Part shown: positions 20,957 through 29,872 of the stretch, piece by piece
How positions within the stretch are numbered: position 1 is the first letter of the stretch
Layout of the letters: each line of letters starts with the position of its first letter
NCBI GenBank assembly: GCA_046349615.1
Contig: JAXMBZ010000005.1
Span: forward strand, 206,961-270,960
DNA from: JADJNY01 sp046349615
GTDB taxonomy: Bacteria; Planctomycetota; UBA1135; GCA-002686595
Length of the DNA: 64,000 bases
Direction of reading: 5' to 3'
The notes under the pieces: generated by a model
The model's database searches: none
Seen by the model: the letters and a program-made list of their open reading frames with translations, nothing else
What the model was told of the DNA's origin: nothing
Position numbers and translations under genes: made by a program

Positions 20957-22006
20957 TTGCCCCGCTCCGCGCACGCACTCGTGGCGACCGAGCACGAAGA
21001 CTGGCGGCTCCTCCTCACGGACGACGGCTCCCCGACGCTCGTGCATCCCGCGCACGGCGAGGCGTGTCACTCGCGCGCGGGCGCGTGGCTCGAATCGCGC
21101 GAGCGCTATGCGCGCGCGTGTCGAGTGCGTGAGCGCGCGCTCGAGCTCGCGCAGCGCGGCGAGCGCGCGTTCCGCCTGCTCGACGTCGGCACGGGGCTCG
21201 GCCTCAACGTCGCGGCGGCGCTCGCGGCGCTCGAAGCGACGGGCGTCGCGCTCGACGTCGTGACGCTCGAGCTCGATGCGTCCGTGATCGAGCGCACGCT
21301 CGCGCTCGCGCGCACGGGCGAGCTCCACGCGCGCTCGTCGCCCGAGCTCGTGCGCGCGCACGCGCCCGTGCTGGCGGCGCTCGAGCGCGCGCTTGCGGCT
21401 CCCGAGCGCGCGCCCACGACCTCCGAGCGCTCGCGCTCGACCTCCGAACGTGCGTCGACGGCCTCCGCACGCGAGCCGGCGTCCGTCGAAGGCGCGCTCG
21501 GAACTCCCGAGCGCGCGCCCGCACCGCGGGAGCGCGCTCCCGAGCCCCTCCCGCTGGGGGACGGGCGTCTCCGGCTCCTCCTCGGCGACGGCCGCGCGAC
21601 GCTCCCCGCGCTCGACCCCGCGCTCCGGTTCGACGCCGTCTTCCTCGACGCGTTCTCGCCCGGCGTCGACGGCGCCTTGTGGCAGCCCGCGTTCCTCGCG
21701 GAGCTCGCCCGGCGGTTGGCGCCGGGCGCGGTGCTCTCCACCTACTCCGTCTCCCTCGCCGTCCGCGTCGGCCTCGCCGCGGCGGGGCTCCACGTCGCCC
21801 CCGGCGGTCGGGTCGGGACCAAGGCCGCGGGCACGCTCGCCTCGAACCGCCCGTTCCCGCCCGACCATCCCGCCCTCGACGCCCGCACCGCCCGCCGAGT
21901 CGCCCGCCGCGCCGCGCGCCTCGTCGCCGACGGCCCGGAGCGCCCCGGCGTTCCTCCGCCCGAGGGCGGAGCTTCCCCGCGCGCGATTTCCCACCCCGAG
22001 GGGTGA
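20957..22006 (+). CDS. MnmC-like SAM-dependent methyltransferase (DUF752 type)
   Basis: 349 aa from TTG 20957, or 341 aa from GTG 20981; neither has a strong ribosome-binding site. It resembles the methyltransferase half of MnmC: DGSPTLVHPAHGEACHSRAGAWLESRERY, the SAM-binding LLDVGTGLGLNVAAAL, and FDAVFLDAFSPGVDGALW equivalent to the family's FLDGFaP..W. The expected product activity is the last step of 5-methylaminomethyl-uridine formation at tRNA U34; the FAD oxidase half of E. coli MnmC is absent. A low-complexity Glu/Arg/Ser/Ala insert (about residues 145-195, repeated APERAP and TSERS) interrupts the fold, and the C-terminus is a basic low-complexity tail. Confidence 0.7.
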   Translation: MPRSAHALVATEHEDWRLLLTDDGSPTLVHPAHGEACHSRAGAWLESRERYARACRVRERALELAQRGERAFRLLDVGTGLGLNVAAALAALEATGVALDVVTLELDASVIERTLALARTGELHARSSPELVRAHAPVLAALERALAAPERAPTTSERSRSTSERASTASAREPASVEGALGTPERAPAPRERAPEPLPLGDGRLRLLLGDGRATLPALDPALRFDAVFLDAFSPGVDGALWQPAFLAELARRLAPGAVLSTYSVSLAVRVGLAAAGLHVAPGGRVGTKAAGTLASNRPFPPDHPALDARTARRVARRAARLVADGPERPGVPPPEGGASPRAISHPEG

Positions 22007-22030
22007 CCCGGCCCGCGCCGCCTCTACAAT
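22003..22030 (+). promoter_or_regulatory. Best sigma-70-like promoter in window, upstream of tatA
   Basis: GTGACC (22003-22008), a 16-bp spacer, then TACAAT (22025-22030). This is the closest match to a -35/-10 pair seen here. It would drive tatA-mobA and possibly the following isoprenoid, cytochrome and folate genes, leaving a leader of about 120 nt before ATG 22160. Confidence 0.5.
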
Positions 22031-22159
22031 GCTCGGTCATGGCGGCGGCCCCGGACGGACCGAGGGCCGCCCGCTCCGCCGCCTCCGCGGCGTGAGCGGG
22101 AGCCGCGCGCCCGGGGCGTTCCCCGCGCGGGCCTCCACCTCGCCGGTCCGACCCCACGC

Positions 22160-22363
22160 ATGCACGTTTTCGCGCTCATGGGCCTCCAGGAGTGGTGGCC
22201 CATCCTCCTGATCGCGCTCCTGCTCTTCGGCGGCAGCAAGCTCCCGCAGCTCGCTCGCGCGATGGGCAGCAGCGTCAACGAGTTCAAGAAGGGCATGTCC
22301 GACGGCATGCCCGAGAAGTCCGCCAAGGACAAACCGGCGGAGACCCCCGAGAAGGGCGGCTGA
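22160..22363 (+). CDS. tatA: Twin-arginine translocase subunit TatA/E
   Basis: 67 aa. An N-terminal transmembrane helix (WWPILLIALLLFGGSKLPQL) ends in the FGGSKLPQLARAMG motif, followed by the amphipathic helix SSVNEFKKGM and a charged tail. This is the standard TatA architecture that forms the export pore for folded proteins with TatC. No tatC or tatB is nearby, so the partner must lie elsewhere. It is the first gene of a tight run; mobA starts 3 bp after its stop. Confidence 0.92.
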   Translation: MHVFALMGLQEWWPILLIALLLFGGSKLPQLARAMGSSVNEFKKGMSDGMPEKSAKDKPAETPEKGG

Positions 22364-22366
22364 GCC

Positions 22367-23059
22367 GTGTCCTCGTCCGGGCCCGCACCTCGGGAGGCTC
22401 TCGGGGGAACGACCCGGGCGCCGCTCGGTGGGAGACGCGTCGCCGCCGCGAGCGGCGTCGTGCTCTGCGGCGGCCGGAGCTCGCGCATGGGCGCCGACAA
22501 GGCGCGCGTCGAGCTGGAGGGAATGACCCTGCTCGAGCGCGCGATCCGCACGCTCGAGCCGCTCGCGCCGACGATCGTCCTCGCCTGCGGCCGCGCGCCG
22601 CGGTACGCGGAGTTCGGGCGCGCGCTCGCGCTCGATCGCGTCGAGGACGGCGGGCCGCTCGCCGGCATCGAGGCCGGGCTCGCCGCGAGCCCCGCGGGCT
22701 ACGCGTGCGTGCTCGCGGTCGATCTCCCGTTCCTCGCGAGCGTCGACTTCGACGCGCTCCTCGCGCGCGTCGCGGCGGACGAGCTCGATCTCTGCCTCGC
22801 CCGAAGCGACCGCGGACCAGAACCCCTCTGCGGCGTCTATCACACGCGGCTCCTGCCGCGTATCCGCCGCCTGCTCGACCTCGGCGAGCGCAAGGTGACG
22901 AGCGTCCTCGAGCATCCGCTCGACGGGCTCGCCCTCCCGCGCTTCGCGTGGCTCGAGCACGGCCTCGCCGCGCGCGCGGCCGCGAACGTGAACACGCCCG
23001 AGGACCTCGAGCGCGCGCGCCGCGCCGGGTCCGAAACCCCTCGAAAGGCCGCCTCGTGA
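22367..23059 (+). CDS. mobA: Molybdenum cofactor guanylyltransferase
   Basis: 230 aa from GTG 22367. It attaches GMP to molybdopterin to make the guanine dinucleotide cofactor. Seen: the nucleotide-binding signature VVLCGGRSSRMGADKA (about residues 31-46), the EDGGPLAGIEAGL segment, AVDLPFL with the metal-binding aspartate, and PLCGVYHTRLLP. The C-terminal NVNTPEDL motif is typical. Many Mo-bis-MGD enzymes are Tat substrates, which gives the tatA neighbour a sensible rationale. Its TGA overlaps the next GTG start. Confidence 0.9.
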   Translation: MSSSGPAPREALGGTTRAPLGGRRVAAASGVVLCGGRSSRMGADKARVELEGMTLLERAIRTLEPLAPTIVLACGRAPRYAEFGRALALDRVEDGGPLAGIEAGLAASPAGYACVLAVDLPFLASVDFDALLARVAADELDLCLARSDRGPEPLCGVYHTRLLPRIRRLLDLGERKVTSVLEHPLDGLALPRFAWLEHGLAARAAANVNTPEDLERARRAGSETPRKAAS

Positions 23060-24042
23060 GCTCCTCCGAATCCCAGCTCGCGCGCCTGCTCGAACCCGTG
23101 CAGCCCGGGCTCGAGCGCATGCGCGAGGTCATGCTGCGCCAGCTCCTCGAGAGCTCGCACGCGGTCGGCGACATGACCGACCACGTCGGACGCTTCCGCG
23201 GGAAGCAGCTGCGCGGCGCGCTCGTGCTCCTCTCGGGCGAGGCGACCGGCAACACGACGGACGAACACCCGGCCGTCGCCGCGATCGTCGAGTTGATCCA
23301 CCTCGCGACGCTCGTGCACGACGACGTGTTGGACGGCGCGTCCGTGCGCCGCCGCGTCGCGTGCGTCAACCAGCGCTGGGACAACCAGACCGCGGTGCTG
23401 CTCGGCGACTTCCTCTACGCGCGCGCGTTCGCGCTGTCGACCGACCTCTCGTCGCGTCTCGCGAGCCGCGCGCTCGCCGAAGCGACGCGGCGCTTGTGCG
23501 TCGGCGAGATCGACCAGGCCGCGCTGCGCTACGACTTCGACTTGACGCAGGAGCGCTACGAGGAGATCGCGGGCGCGAAGACCGCGACCTTGTACGCCGC
23601 GGCGTGCGAACTCGGCGCGCGCTATCCCGGCGGCCGCGAGGACGTCGGGCTCGAGATGCGCCAGTACGGGTGGGAGCTCGGGCTCGCGTTCCAGATCGTC
23701 GACGACTGCCTCGACGTCGTGGGGGACGAGAACGTCGTCGGCAAGTCCGTCGGAAACGACGTCGAGGACGGCAAGATCACGCTGCCCGTGCTGCACGCCT
23801 ACCGCGTCGGCGACGAAGCGACGCGCGCGGCGATTCGCGACGTCTTCACGCGGCCGGACCTCGCGGGTCGCTGCGCGCGGCTCCGCTCCGTGTGCGACCT
23901 CGAGGGCGGCGTCGAATACGCGATGGCACGCGCGAAGGCGCTCGTCGACCGCGCGCGCGAACGCGCCGCGGCGCTCGCGCCCTCCGCGCACCGCGCGGCG
24001 CTGATCGAACTCCCGTCCTTCGTGCTCGAGCGGCGCTGGTAG
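23056..24042 (+). CDS. Polyprenyl diphosphate synthase
   Basis: 328 aa from GTG 23056, which overlaps the mobA stop (GTGA). All-trans prenyltransferase family: FRGKQLRGALV, the first aspartate-rich motif HDDVLDGASVRR (DDVLD at 89-93), KTATLY, and the second motif FQIVDDCLD (about 216-220) followed by GNDVEDGKITLPVL. The residues before the first motif (ATLVH) give no bulky stop, consistent with a long-chain product such as a quinone side chain (octaprenyl or heptaprenyl), but chain length cannot be fixed from sequence alone. Context with cytochrome maturation genes fits quinone biosynthesis. Confidence 0.9.
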   Translation: MSSSESQLARLLEPVQPGLERMREVMLRQLLESSHAVGDMTDHVGRFRGKQLRGALVLLSGEATGNTTDEHPAVAAIVELIHLATLVHDDVLDGASVRRRVACVNQRWDNQTAVLLGDFLYARAFALSTDLSSRLASRALAEATRRLCVGEIDQAALRYDFDLTQERYEEIAGAKTATLYAAACELGARYPGGREDVGLEMRQYGWELGLAFQIVDDCLDVVGDENVVGKSVGNDVEDGKITLPVLHAYRVGDEATRAAIRDVFTRPDLAGRCARLRSVCDLEGGVEYAMARAKALVDRARERAAALAPSAHRAALIELPSFVLERRW

Positions 24043-24052
24043 GTCGCGAGCG

Positions 24053-26587
24053 ATGGAACGCGACGAACGGCCGCGCTTCCGCTGGGGGTTCGCGACGTCG
24101 GCAGGCGTGATCCTGCTCCTCGTCGTCGCGGGCCACGTGCTCGGGACCGTCGTGCAGTCCTCCGGCCTCGTCACCGGCGCGTTCGGCGCGCGCGACGCGA
24201 TCCTCGCGGCCTTCGTGCTCTGCTTCGGCTCCTTCGTGTTCCTCCAGCGCGGCGCGGTCGCGCACTTCTTCCGCTCGATGCACACGGGCGTCGCGCTCGT
24301 CGCGCTGTCCGCGTTCGCGGTCGCGCTCGGTGTGCTCGTCCCGCAGATCGACGGCTTCGAGGACCCCGAGGAGCGCGTGCCGACCGTGAGCGACGTCCCG
24401 ACCGCGACGCTCGACGCGTTCCTCGCGACGCCCGGCGGCGCGGCGATGCTGGCGCGCGGACGCTCGCCCGCGGATCCGCCGGTGCTCGCGGGGCTCACGG
24501 ACGAGCAGATCACGCGCGTGAAGGGCTACCGACGGCAGTACGACACGTTCGCGTTCGCCGAGGCGTACTTCCTCTACCACGTGCTCCATCCGTACGGCAT
24601 CGGCATGCCCGAGGCCGGGGTCCCCGAGTCCGTGCTGCAGCGCCTCGACCAGTTCGGGCAGCGCTACGGCAAGGAGGAGCGCGACAACCAGGAGAAGCAG
24701 ATCCGCCAGGCGTTTTCCGGTCAGCCGAAGTCGCAGGCGATCACGCAGTTCACCGCCGACCACGCGCTCTTCCTGCGCCGCTTCTTCGACGTCGCGACGG
24801 CGCTGCACTGGAACCGCGTCTACAAGTCGAACGGGTTCGCGGTGCTGCTCTTCCTGCTCGCGCTCGGCGTCGCGTTGAACACGTTCCGCGGCCCGCCGCG
24901 CGCGTGGCTCACGCTGCGCAAGGCCGGATGGATCACGGTCCACGTCGGGATCCTCGTCATGCTCGCCGGCGGGTTCGTCAGCAAGCTGCGCACGAACCGC
25001 GGCGTGCTCCAACTCGACCTGCGCGCGCCGCCGCAGGACACGTACTGGGGCTACTTCAGCCCCGAGAAGCCGACGCGGATGCCCTTCCACGTGAAGCTCG
25101 ATCGCTTCGCGCGCAAGGACTGGCCGACGCTCCAGGTCGGGTTCCGCGCGGACGAGTTCAAGACGCGCCTGCCCGAGTACACGCTCTGGCCCGGCCGCGA
25201 GATCGGCATCGACTGGGCGCGCGACGGGGCGAGCGGCAAGGAGCGGCCGAACCTGCTCTTCCGCGTGAAGGCGCTCGCGGAGCGCGCGCACGTCGGCACG
25301 CCGCGGTTCTGGGAGGCGGAGAAGCTCGACGATCCCGCGGGCATCGGGCCGGTACTCGAACTCTCCGTCGCGTCGAAGGAGGGCGGCGCGGCCCGGCCCG
25401 TGCTCCTCAAGCCCGACAGTCCGAACGACCTCTACGCGGACGCGGGGTGGACGTGGCGACTGCGCGTCGTGCACGGCGCGGGCGACGAGCCGCTCGAACA
25501 GCAGGCCGCGGCCGAGCGTCCGGGCTACGTCGGCTGGCTCGACCTCGGCTTCATGAAGCAAGGGCAGGTCGAACCGCGTCGCGAGAAGATCGCGCTCGGC
25601 GACGTGCTGCGCGCGGGCGAGTACACGATCACGATCGCGGAGGCGACCGCCGATTTCCGCCTCGACGATGCGGGCAAGAGCGAGGTGCGCGACGCGCGTC
25701 CGCTCGCGGAGCAGCCGCCGCGCAATCCGGGGGTGTGGGTGACGATCGAGCGCGCGGGGAACCCGGAGAAGGAGCGCCGCCTGGTGCTCCAAGGGCTCGA
25801 CGCCGAGACGCACGACGCGCTGCAGGGCCGCTACACGTTCAAGGAACTCGGGCTGAAGCTCACGTGGGACCCGTGGGGCGTCGAAGGTCCGCCGCGCTAC
25901 GTGCTCCAACTCACCCCGGACGGTGCGCTCCGTCTCGCCGGGCCCGGCGGTTCGCGCACGGACGTCGCGCTCGGCGCAACGCTGCCGTTCCCCGGCGCGG
26001 AGCGCGTGTCCGTCGCGCACGCCTACCAGAACGCGCGCTACGAGAAGACGATCGAGTTCCTCGCGCCGCACGTCGAGGGCCCACACTTCGACCCCGACTT
26101 CTACTCGACCGATCCCGTCGGGCTCGAACTCGAGATCGTGCGCGGAGTCGGCACGCCGAGCGAGACGACGGAGGTCGTGCACATGGCGTCGACCGACCAG
26201 GGGCTCTCGAGCCTGTGGGAGAGCTCCGACGGCTCGTTCTGGGTGCGCTTCTTCGAGAACCAGGCCGGCTTCCCCTTCGAGTGGCGCAGCGTGCTCTCGA
26301 TCTGGGAGCCCGACGGCGCCGGCGGTTTCCGCGCCGTCGACGTCGGCCCCGAGTACGAGCGCGAGATCCGCGTCAACGACTACTTCCACTACCAGGGCTA
26401 TCGATTCTTCCAGACCAACGCCGACCCGGAACGGCCGACGTATTCGGGGATCGGCGTCGTCTACGACCCCGGGATCCCGATCGTCCTCTACGGCATGTAC
26501 ACGATCATCGTCGGGACGATGATCGCCTTCCTCCTCCGTCCGATCCTGGAAGGGTACGGCGGACGTCGAAAAGAGCCTGCAGCATGA
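24053..26587 (+). CDS. resB: ResB-like cytochrome c biogenesis protein
   Basis: 844 aa, longer than usual ResB/Ccs1. Membrane segments lie at the N-terminus (about residues 13-35, 45-63 and 78-98) and mid-protein (about 264-320, including GWITVHVGILVMLAGGFVSKL), then comes a very large periplasmic beta-rich domain, and the last helix is IPIVLYGMYTIIVGTMIAFLL near the end. The GWITVHVGI and GGFVSKLRTNRG stretches and the final YDPGIPIVLYG are hallmarks of ResB. With CcsA it forms system II haem delivery and attachment to apocytochromes c. Its TGA overlaps the next ATG. Confidence 0.85.
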   Translation: MERDERPRFRWGFATSAGVILLLVVAGHVLGTVVQSSGLVTGAFGARDAILAAFVLCFGSFVFLQRGAVAHFFRSMHTGVALVALSAFAVALGVLVPQIDGFEDPEERVPTVSDVPTATLDAFLATPGGAAMLARGRSPADPPVLAGLTDEQITRVKGYRRQYDTFAFAEAYFLYHVLHPYGIGMPEAGVPESVLQRLDQFGQRYGKEERDNQEKQIRQAFSGQPKSQAITQFTADHALFLRRFFDVATALHWNRVYKSNGFAVLLFLLALGVALNTFRGPPRAWLTLRKAGWITVHVGILVMLAGGFVSKLRTNRGVLQLDLRAPPQDTYWGYFSPEKPTRMPFHVKLDRFARKDWPTLQVGFRADEFKTRLPEYTLWPGREIGIDWARDGASGKERPNLLFRVKALAERAHVGTPRFWEAEKLDDPAGIGPVLELSVASKEGGAARPVLLKPDSPNDLYADAGWTWRLRVVHGAGDEPLEQQAAAERPGYVGWLDLGFMKQGQVEPRREKIALGDVLRAGEYTITIAEATADFRLDDAGKSEVRDARPLAEQPPRNPGVWVTIERAGNPEKERRLVLQGLDAETHDALQGRYTFKELGLKLTWDPWGVEGPPRYVLQLTPDGALRLAGPGGSRTDVALGATLPFPGAERVSVAHAYQNARYEKTIEFLAPHVEGPHFDPDFYSTDPVGLELEIVRGVGTPSETTEVVHMASTDQGLSSLWESSDGSFWVRFFENQAGFPFEWRSVLSIWEPDGAGGFRAVDVGPEYEREIRVNDYFHYQGYRFFQTNADPERPTYSGIGVVYDPGIPIVLYGMYTIIVGTMIAFLLRPILEGYGGRRKEPAA

Positions 26588-27933
26588 ACCTCGCCACGCT
26601 CCTCGACTGGTCGCAGGCGCCCGCGTCGACACGGTGGTCCGACGCCGCGGACCTGCTCGCGCTCACGGGCGTGCTCGCGTGCCTCGTGTCGGTCGTCGTG
26701 CACGCGCGCGCGGCGCTCGCGAAAGCGCGGCCGTCCGGCGTCGGAGCGCTCGCGACGCGCGTCCCGGTCCTCGCGCTCGCACTCGCCGTCGCGGCGATGG
26801 CGACGTCCGTCGTGCACCGCGGCTACGAGGTGAACCACTTCCCGAGCCAGACGATGAGCGAGGTGCTCCAGATGTTCAGCCTCGCCGTCCTCGCGTCGAT
26901 GTTCGTGCTCCACTTCGCGCTCGGCCTCCAGCGCCGCGGCAGCGGCTGGGCGATCGTCGACGACGTGATGGTGGGCGTCGTCTTCGTCGGCACGTTCTTC
27001 ACGCACCGCTACATCGACACGCTCTCGACGGCGCAGCGCGACCTGCCGCCCGCGCTCCAGTCGTACTGGTTCCCGCCGCACCTCTCCGCGCTGATCTTCA
27101 GCTACGCGACGATGGCCGTCGCGGCGGTCGTCGCGCTCGTGTGGTTCGTGACGCGCTTCTGGAGCGCGGTCTACTCGGGCACGCCCGGGCTCGCGAAGAA
27201 GCTCGGCGCGTTCGTCGCGCTGAGCACCGTCCTCGCGCTCCTCGGCACGCTCGCGCTGCACTCGGGCCTCGGCTTCGAGTGGGGGCCCGCGCTGCTCCTG
27301 CCGAGCCTGCCCGCGGGCCTCGTCGCGTGGGCGTTCGTGCGCGGCGTGCTCGACGCGCGCCTCGGCGGTCCGAGCGCGCGCAGCGAGCTCGCGATCGTCG
27401 TCGGCTTGACGCTCGTCCCGTTCGTGCAGCTCGTCACGCTGCCGCTCTTGGCGCTCGGCGGCGTCGTGTTCCTCGTCCTGCGCGCGCGCGGCGGGTTGCC
27501 GTCGGCGGCGCGGCTCCTCCGGCTCGAGAAGGAGCTCGACGAGGTGAGCTTCCGCGCGTTCGCCGTCGGGATCCCGTTCCTCACGGCCGGGCTCTGGATG
27601 GGCGCGTTCTGGGCCCAGGAAGCGTGGGCGAACTACTGGGGCTGGGACAGCAAGGAGAACGCGGCGTTGATCACGTGGCTCGTCTACGTCGTCTACATCC
27701 ACCTGCGGATGCTCGGCGGTTGGCGCGGCTCGAAAGCGATGGGCGTGCTCGTGGGTGGGGCGCTCTCCGTATTCATCACCTTCCAGGTCTTCGGGTACTT
27801 CCCGGACTCCCAGAAGAGCCTGCACCGCTACACGGACGACAACGTGCGTCCGATGGAGGGCCAGCAGCAGGCCGGGAGTTCGAACGAACAAGCGCGCCTC
27901 GATCCGAGCGCGCGCGGCATGGAGGAGCGGTGA
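26584..27933 (+). CDS. ccsA: Cytochrome c biogenesis protein CcsA/ResC
   Basis: 449 aa from ATG 26584 (ATGA overlap with resB). It is a multi-pass membrane protein of about ten helices. The haem-binding WWD-type motif is WAQEAWANYWGWDSKENAAL (about residues 342-361), with conserved histidines in the flanking loops (NHFPSQTMSE, PPHLSALIFSYA). It partners ResB in system II cytochrome c maturation. A roughly 50-residue soluble Gln/Ser-rich tail extends past the last helix, as an addition to the family core. It overlaps folD by one base. Confidence 0.92.
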   Translation: MNLATLLDWSQAPASTRWSDAADLLALTGVLACLVSVVVHARAALAKARPSGVGALATRVPVLALALAVAAMATSVVHRGYEVNHFPSQTMSEVLQMFSLAVLASMFVLHFALGLQRRGSGWAIVDDVMVGVVFVGTFFTHRYIDTLSTAQRDLPPALQSYWFPPHLSALIFSYATMAVAAVVALVWFVTRFWSAVYSGTPGLAKKLGAFVALSTVLALLGTLALHSGLGFEWGPALLLPSLPAGLVAWAFVRGVLDARLGGPSARSELAIVVGLTLVPFVQLVTLPLLALGGVVFLVLRARGGLPSAARLLRLEKELDEVSFRAFAVGIPFLTAGLWMGAFWAQEAWANYWGWDSKENAALITWLVYVVYIHLRMLGGWRGSKAMGVLVGGALSVFITFQVFGYFPDSQKSLHRYTDDNVRPMEGQQQAGSSNEQARLDPSARGMEER

Positions 27934-28826
27934 TGAGCGCGAAGATCCTCGACGGCAAGGCGGTCGCACGGAGCGTGCGTGAAGAAGTCGCGGCGGGCAC
28001 GGAGGTGCTCGTCGCGCGCGGCGTGCGGCCCGGGCTCGTGGTCGTGCTCGTCGGCGACGACCCGGCGAGCCAGGTCTACGTGAAGAACAAGGACAAGGCC
28101 GCGCGCGACGCGGGCTTCGACGTGCGCACCGTGCGGCTCCCCGCGACGACGACGCAGGCGGAGCTCGAGGCCGAGGTGTTCGCGCTCAACGCGGACCTCG
28201 CCGTGCACGGGATCCTCGTGCAGCTCCCGCTCCCGCGCGGGCTCGATGCGGACCGCGTCGTGCGCTTGCTCGACCCCGCGAAGGACGTCGACGGGCTCAC
28301 GCCCGCGAATGTCGCCGCGCTCGTGCTCGGGAAGCCGGGGCTCCGGCCGTGCACGCCCGCGGGCTGCGTCGAGCTCTGCGATCGCCACGGCATCGCGCTC
28401 GAAGGGCGCGACGTCGTCGTCGTCGGACGCTCGATGCTCGTCGGGAAGCCGTTCGCGTTGCTCGCGCTGGAGCGCCACGCGACGGTGACGATCGCGCACT
28501 CGCGCACGAGGGACCTCGCCGAGCACGTCCGGCGAGCCGACGTCGTCGTCGCCGCGGTGGGGAAGCCCGGCCTCGTGAAGGGGAGCTGGATCCGGCCGGG
28601 CGCCGCGGTCCTCGACGTCGGGATCAACCGCCTGCCGGACGGGAAGCTCACCGGGGACGTCGAATTCGAGACCGCGGCCGAGCGCGCGGGCTGGATCACT
28701 CCGGTTCCGGGCGGCGTCGGTCCGATGACGATCGCGATGCTGCTCGCGAACACGCTCCAGGCGGCCGCGAATCAGACCGGGAACGTTCTTCCGGTCCGGC
28801 CCAGGAGAGTGGGCAGCGCGAGCTGA
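27933..28826 (+). CDS. folD: Methylenetetrahydrofolate dehydrogenase/cyclohydrolase
   Basis: 297 aa from ATG 27933, sharing one base with the ccsA stop. Bifunctional FolD makes 10-formyl-THF from 5,10-methylene-THF using NADP. Seen: VYVKNKDKAA with the catalytic YxxxK pair (Y49, K53), GILVQLPLP, KDVDGLTP, VVVGRSMLVGKP for the nucleotide, and the final TPVPGGVGPMTIAMLL. All motifs are intact and length is typical. It is likely cotranscribed with the upstream membrane genes, although the functions are unrelated. Confidence 0.96.
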   Translation: MSAKILDGKAVARSVREEVAAGTEVLVARGVRPGLVVVLVGDDPASQVYVKNKDKAARDAGFDVRTVRLPATTTQAELEAEVFALNADLAVHGILVQLPLPRGLDADRVVRLLDPAKDVDGLTPANVAALVLGKPGLRPCTPAGCVELCDRHGIALEGRDVVVVGRSMLVGKPFALLALERHATVTIAHSRTRDLAEHVRRADVVVAAVGKPGLVKGSWIRPGAAVLDVGINRLPDGKLTGDVEFETAAERAGWITPVPGGVGPMTIAMLLANTLQAAANQTGNVLPVRPRRVGSAS

Positions 28827-28830
28827 GCTC

Positions 28831-29697
28831 ATGGAACGACGCGACTGGCAGGACGACGACGGCGGGCGAGCTCGGGGGCAGTTCGGGCTCCCGCGCCTGA
28901 CGCCCGCGGTGAAGGGCCTGATGATCGCGAACGTCGGGCTCTTCCTCGCGAGCTTCCTCCTCTACTTCTTCGGGAGCGTCGCGGAGCAGGGGAACCTCTT
29001 CCGGCTCGTCTTCGGTCACCTCGTGCTCGAGCCGGCGGACTGGCGCGCGCACCTGGCCGGCGCGCCCGTCTGGCAGCTCTTCACCTACGGGTTCCTGCAC
29101 GCGGTCACGGACGTCGGCCACGTGCTGATGAACATGCTCACGCTCTACTTCTTCGGCACGATGCTGGAGAGCGAGGTGGGCACGCGCCGCTTCCTGATCA
29201 CCTACTTCGCGTCGATGGTCGTCGGCGCGCTCGCGTTCCTCGTGCCCGCGCTCCTCTTCGGCGGCGTGTTCGACGCGGCTGCGCTCGGCGCGAGCGGCGC
29301 GTGCATGGGCGTCATGGTCGCGATGGCGATGCTGCGGCCGATGACGCGCCTCGTGTTCTTCGTCTTCCCGATCACGCTGCGCACGCTCGCTCTCATCCTC
29401 GTCGCGTTCGACGTGTTCGGGATGCTCGTCTCGATCGCGGAGCGCGCGAGCGACGGCACCGCGCACCTCGTGCACTTGGGCGGCGTCCTCTACGGCTTCG
29501 TCGCGGTGAAGACCGGCCTGATCGCGCTCGACCCGGTCGAGTACGTCGAGCGCCGCCGCGCCGTCAAGGCGGTCGAGCAGGCCGCCTCGGACGAAGTGCG
29601 CATGGACCAGCTCCTCGAGAAGATCCACCGCGAGGGGATGAGCTCGCTCTCGAACTCCGAGAAGGAGTTCTTGAAGCGGATGTCCGCCCGCCGCTGA
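28831..29697 (+). CDS. Rhomboid family intramembrane serine protease
   Basis: 288 aa, six or so membrane helices. Catalytic features are complete: HVLMNM (H97, N101) in helix 2, the GASGA nucleophile (S155), and HLVHLGG with the base histidine at H215. A C-terminal cytosolic extension of about 60 residues (DQLLEKIHREGMSSLSNSEK) is a short helical module often found after bacterial rhomboids; it resembles a regulatory or oligomerising element. It cleaves transmembrane substrates that cannot be predicted here. The gene starts 4 bp after folD. Confidence 0.9.
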   Translation: MERRDWQDDDGGRARGQFGLPRLTPAVKGLMIANVGLFLASFLLYFFGSVAEQGNLFRLVFGHLVLEPADWRAHLAGAPVWQLFTYGFLHAVTDVGHVLMNMLTLYFFGTMLESEVGTRRFLITYFASMVVGALAFLVPALLFGGVFDAAALGASGACMGVMVAMAMLRPMTRLVFFVFPITLRTLALILVAFDVFGMLVSIAERASDGTAHLVHLGGVLYGFVAVKTGLIALDPVEYVERRRAVKAVEQAASDEVRMDQLLEKIHREGMSSLSNSEKEFLKRMSARR

Positions 29698-29856
29698 GAC
29701 GCGCCGGGGCGTCGCGCGGCCTTCGACGGACCCGCGCGGGGGCAACGCCCGCTCGACGGTCGGTGCCCCGCGCAGGCGCACGCCGCGCCCTCGAGGTCCG
29801 TCCTTCCTCCGGTGTACCCCCGTGCTCCGCGCATGGATCCCCGCGGGGGGGGCCGC

Positions 29857-29862
29857 TAGACT
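29857..29862 (+). promoter_or_regulatory. Candidate -10 box (TAGACT)
   Basis: TAGACT lies only 10 bp before ATG 29873 and 25 bp before ATG 29888. If used, the first ATG would be almost leaderless, which makes the second ATG a reasonable start. Confidence 0.35.
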
Positions 29863-29872
29863 CGCCCGCCCG

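Noticed and set aside
22039..22095. 18-codon frame in the tatA leader as a leader peptide
   Set aside because: Ala/Arg-rich translation of GC-rich DNA, with no regulatory codon run or attenuator-like hairpins.
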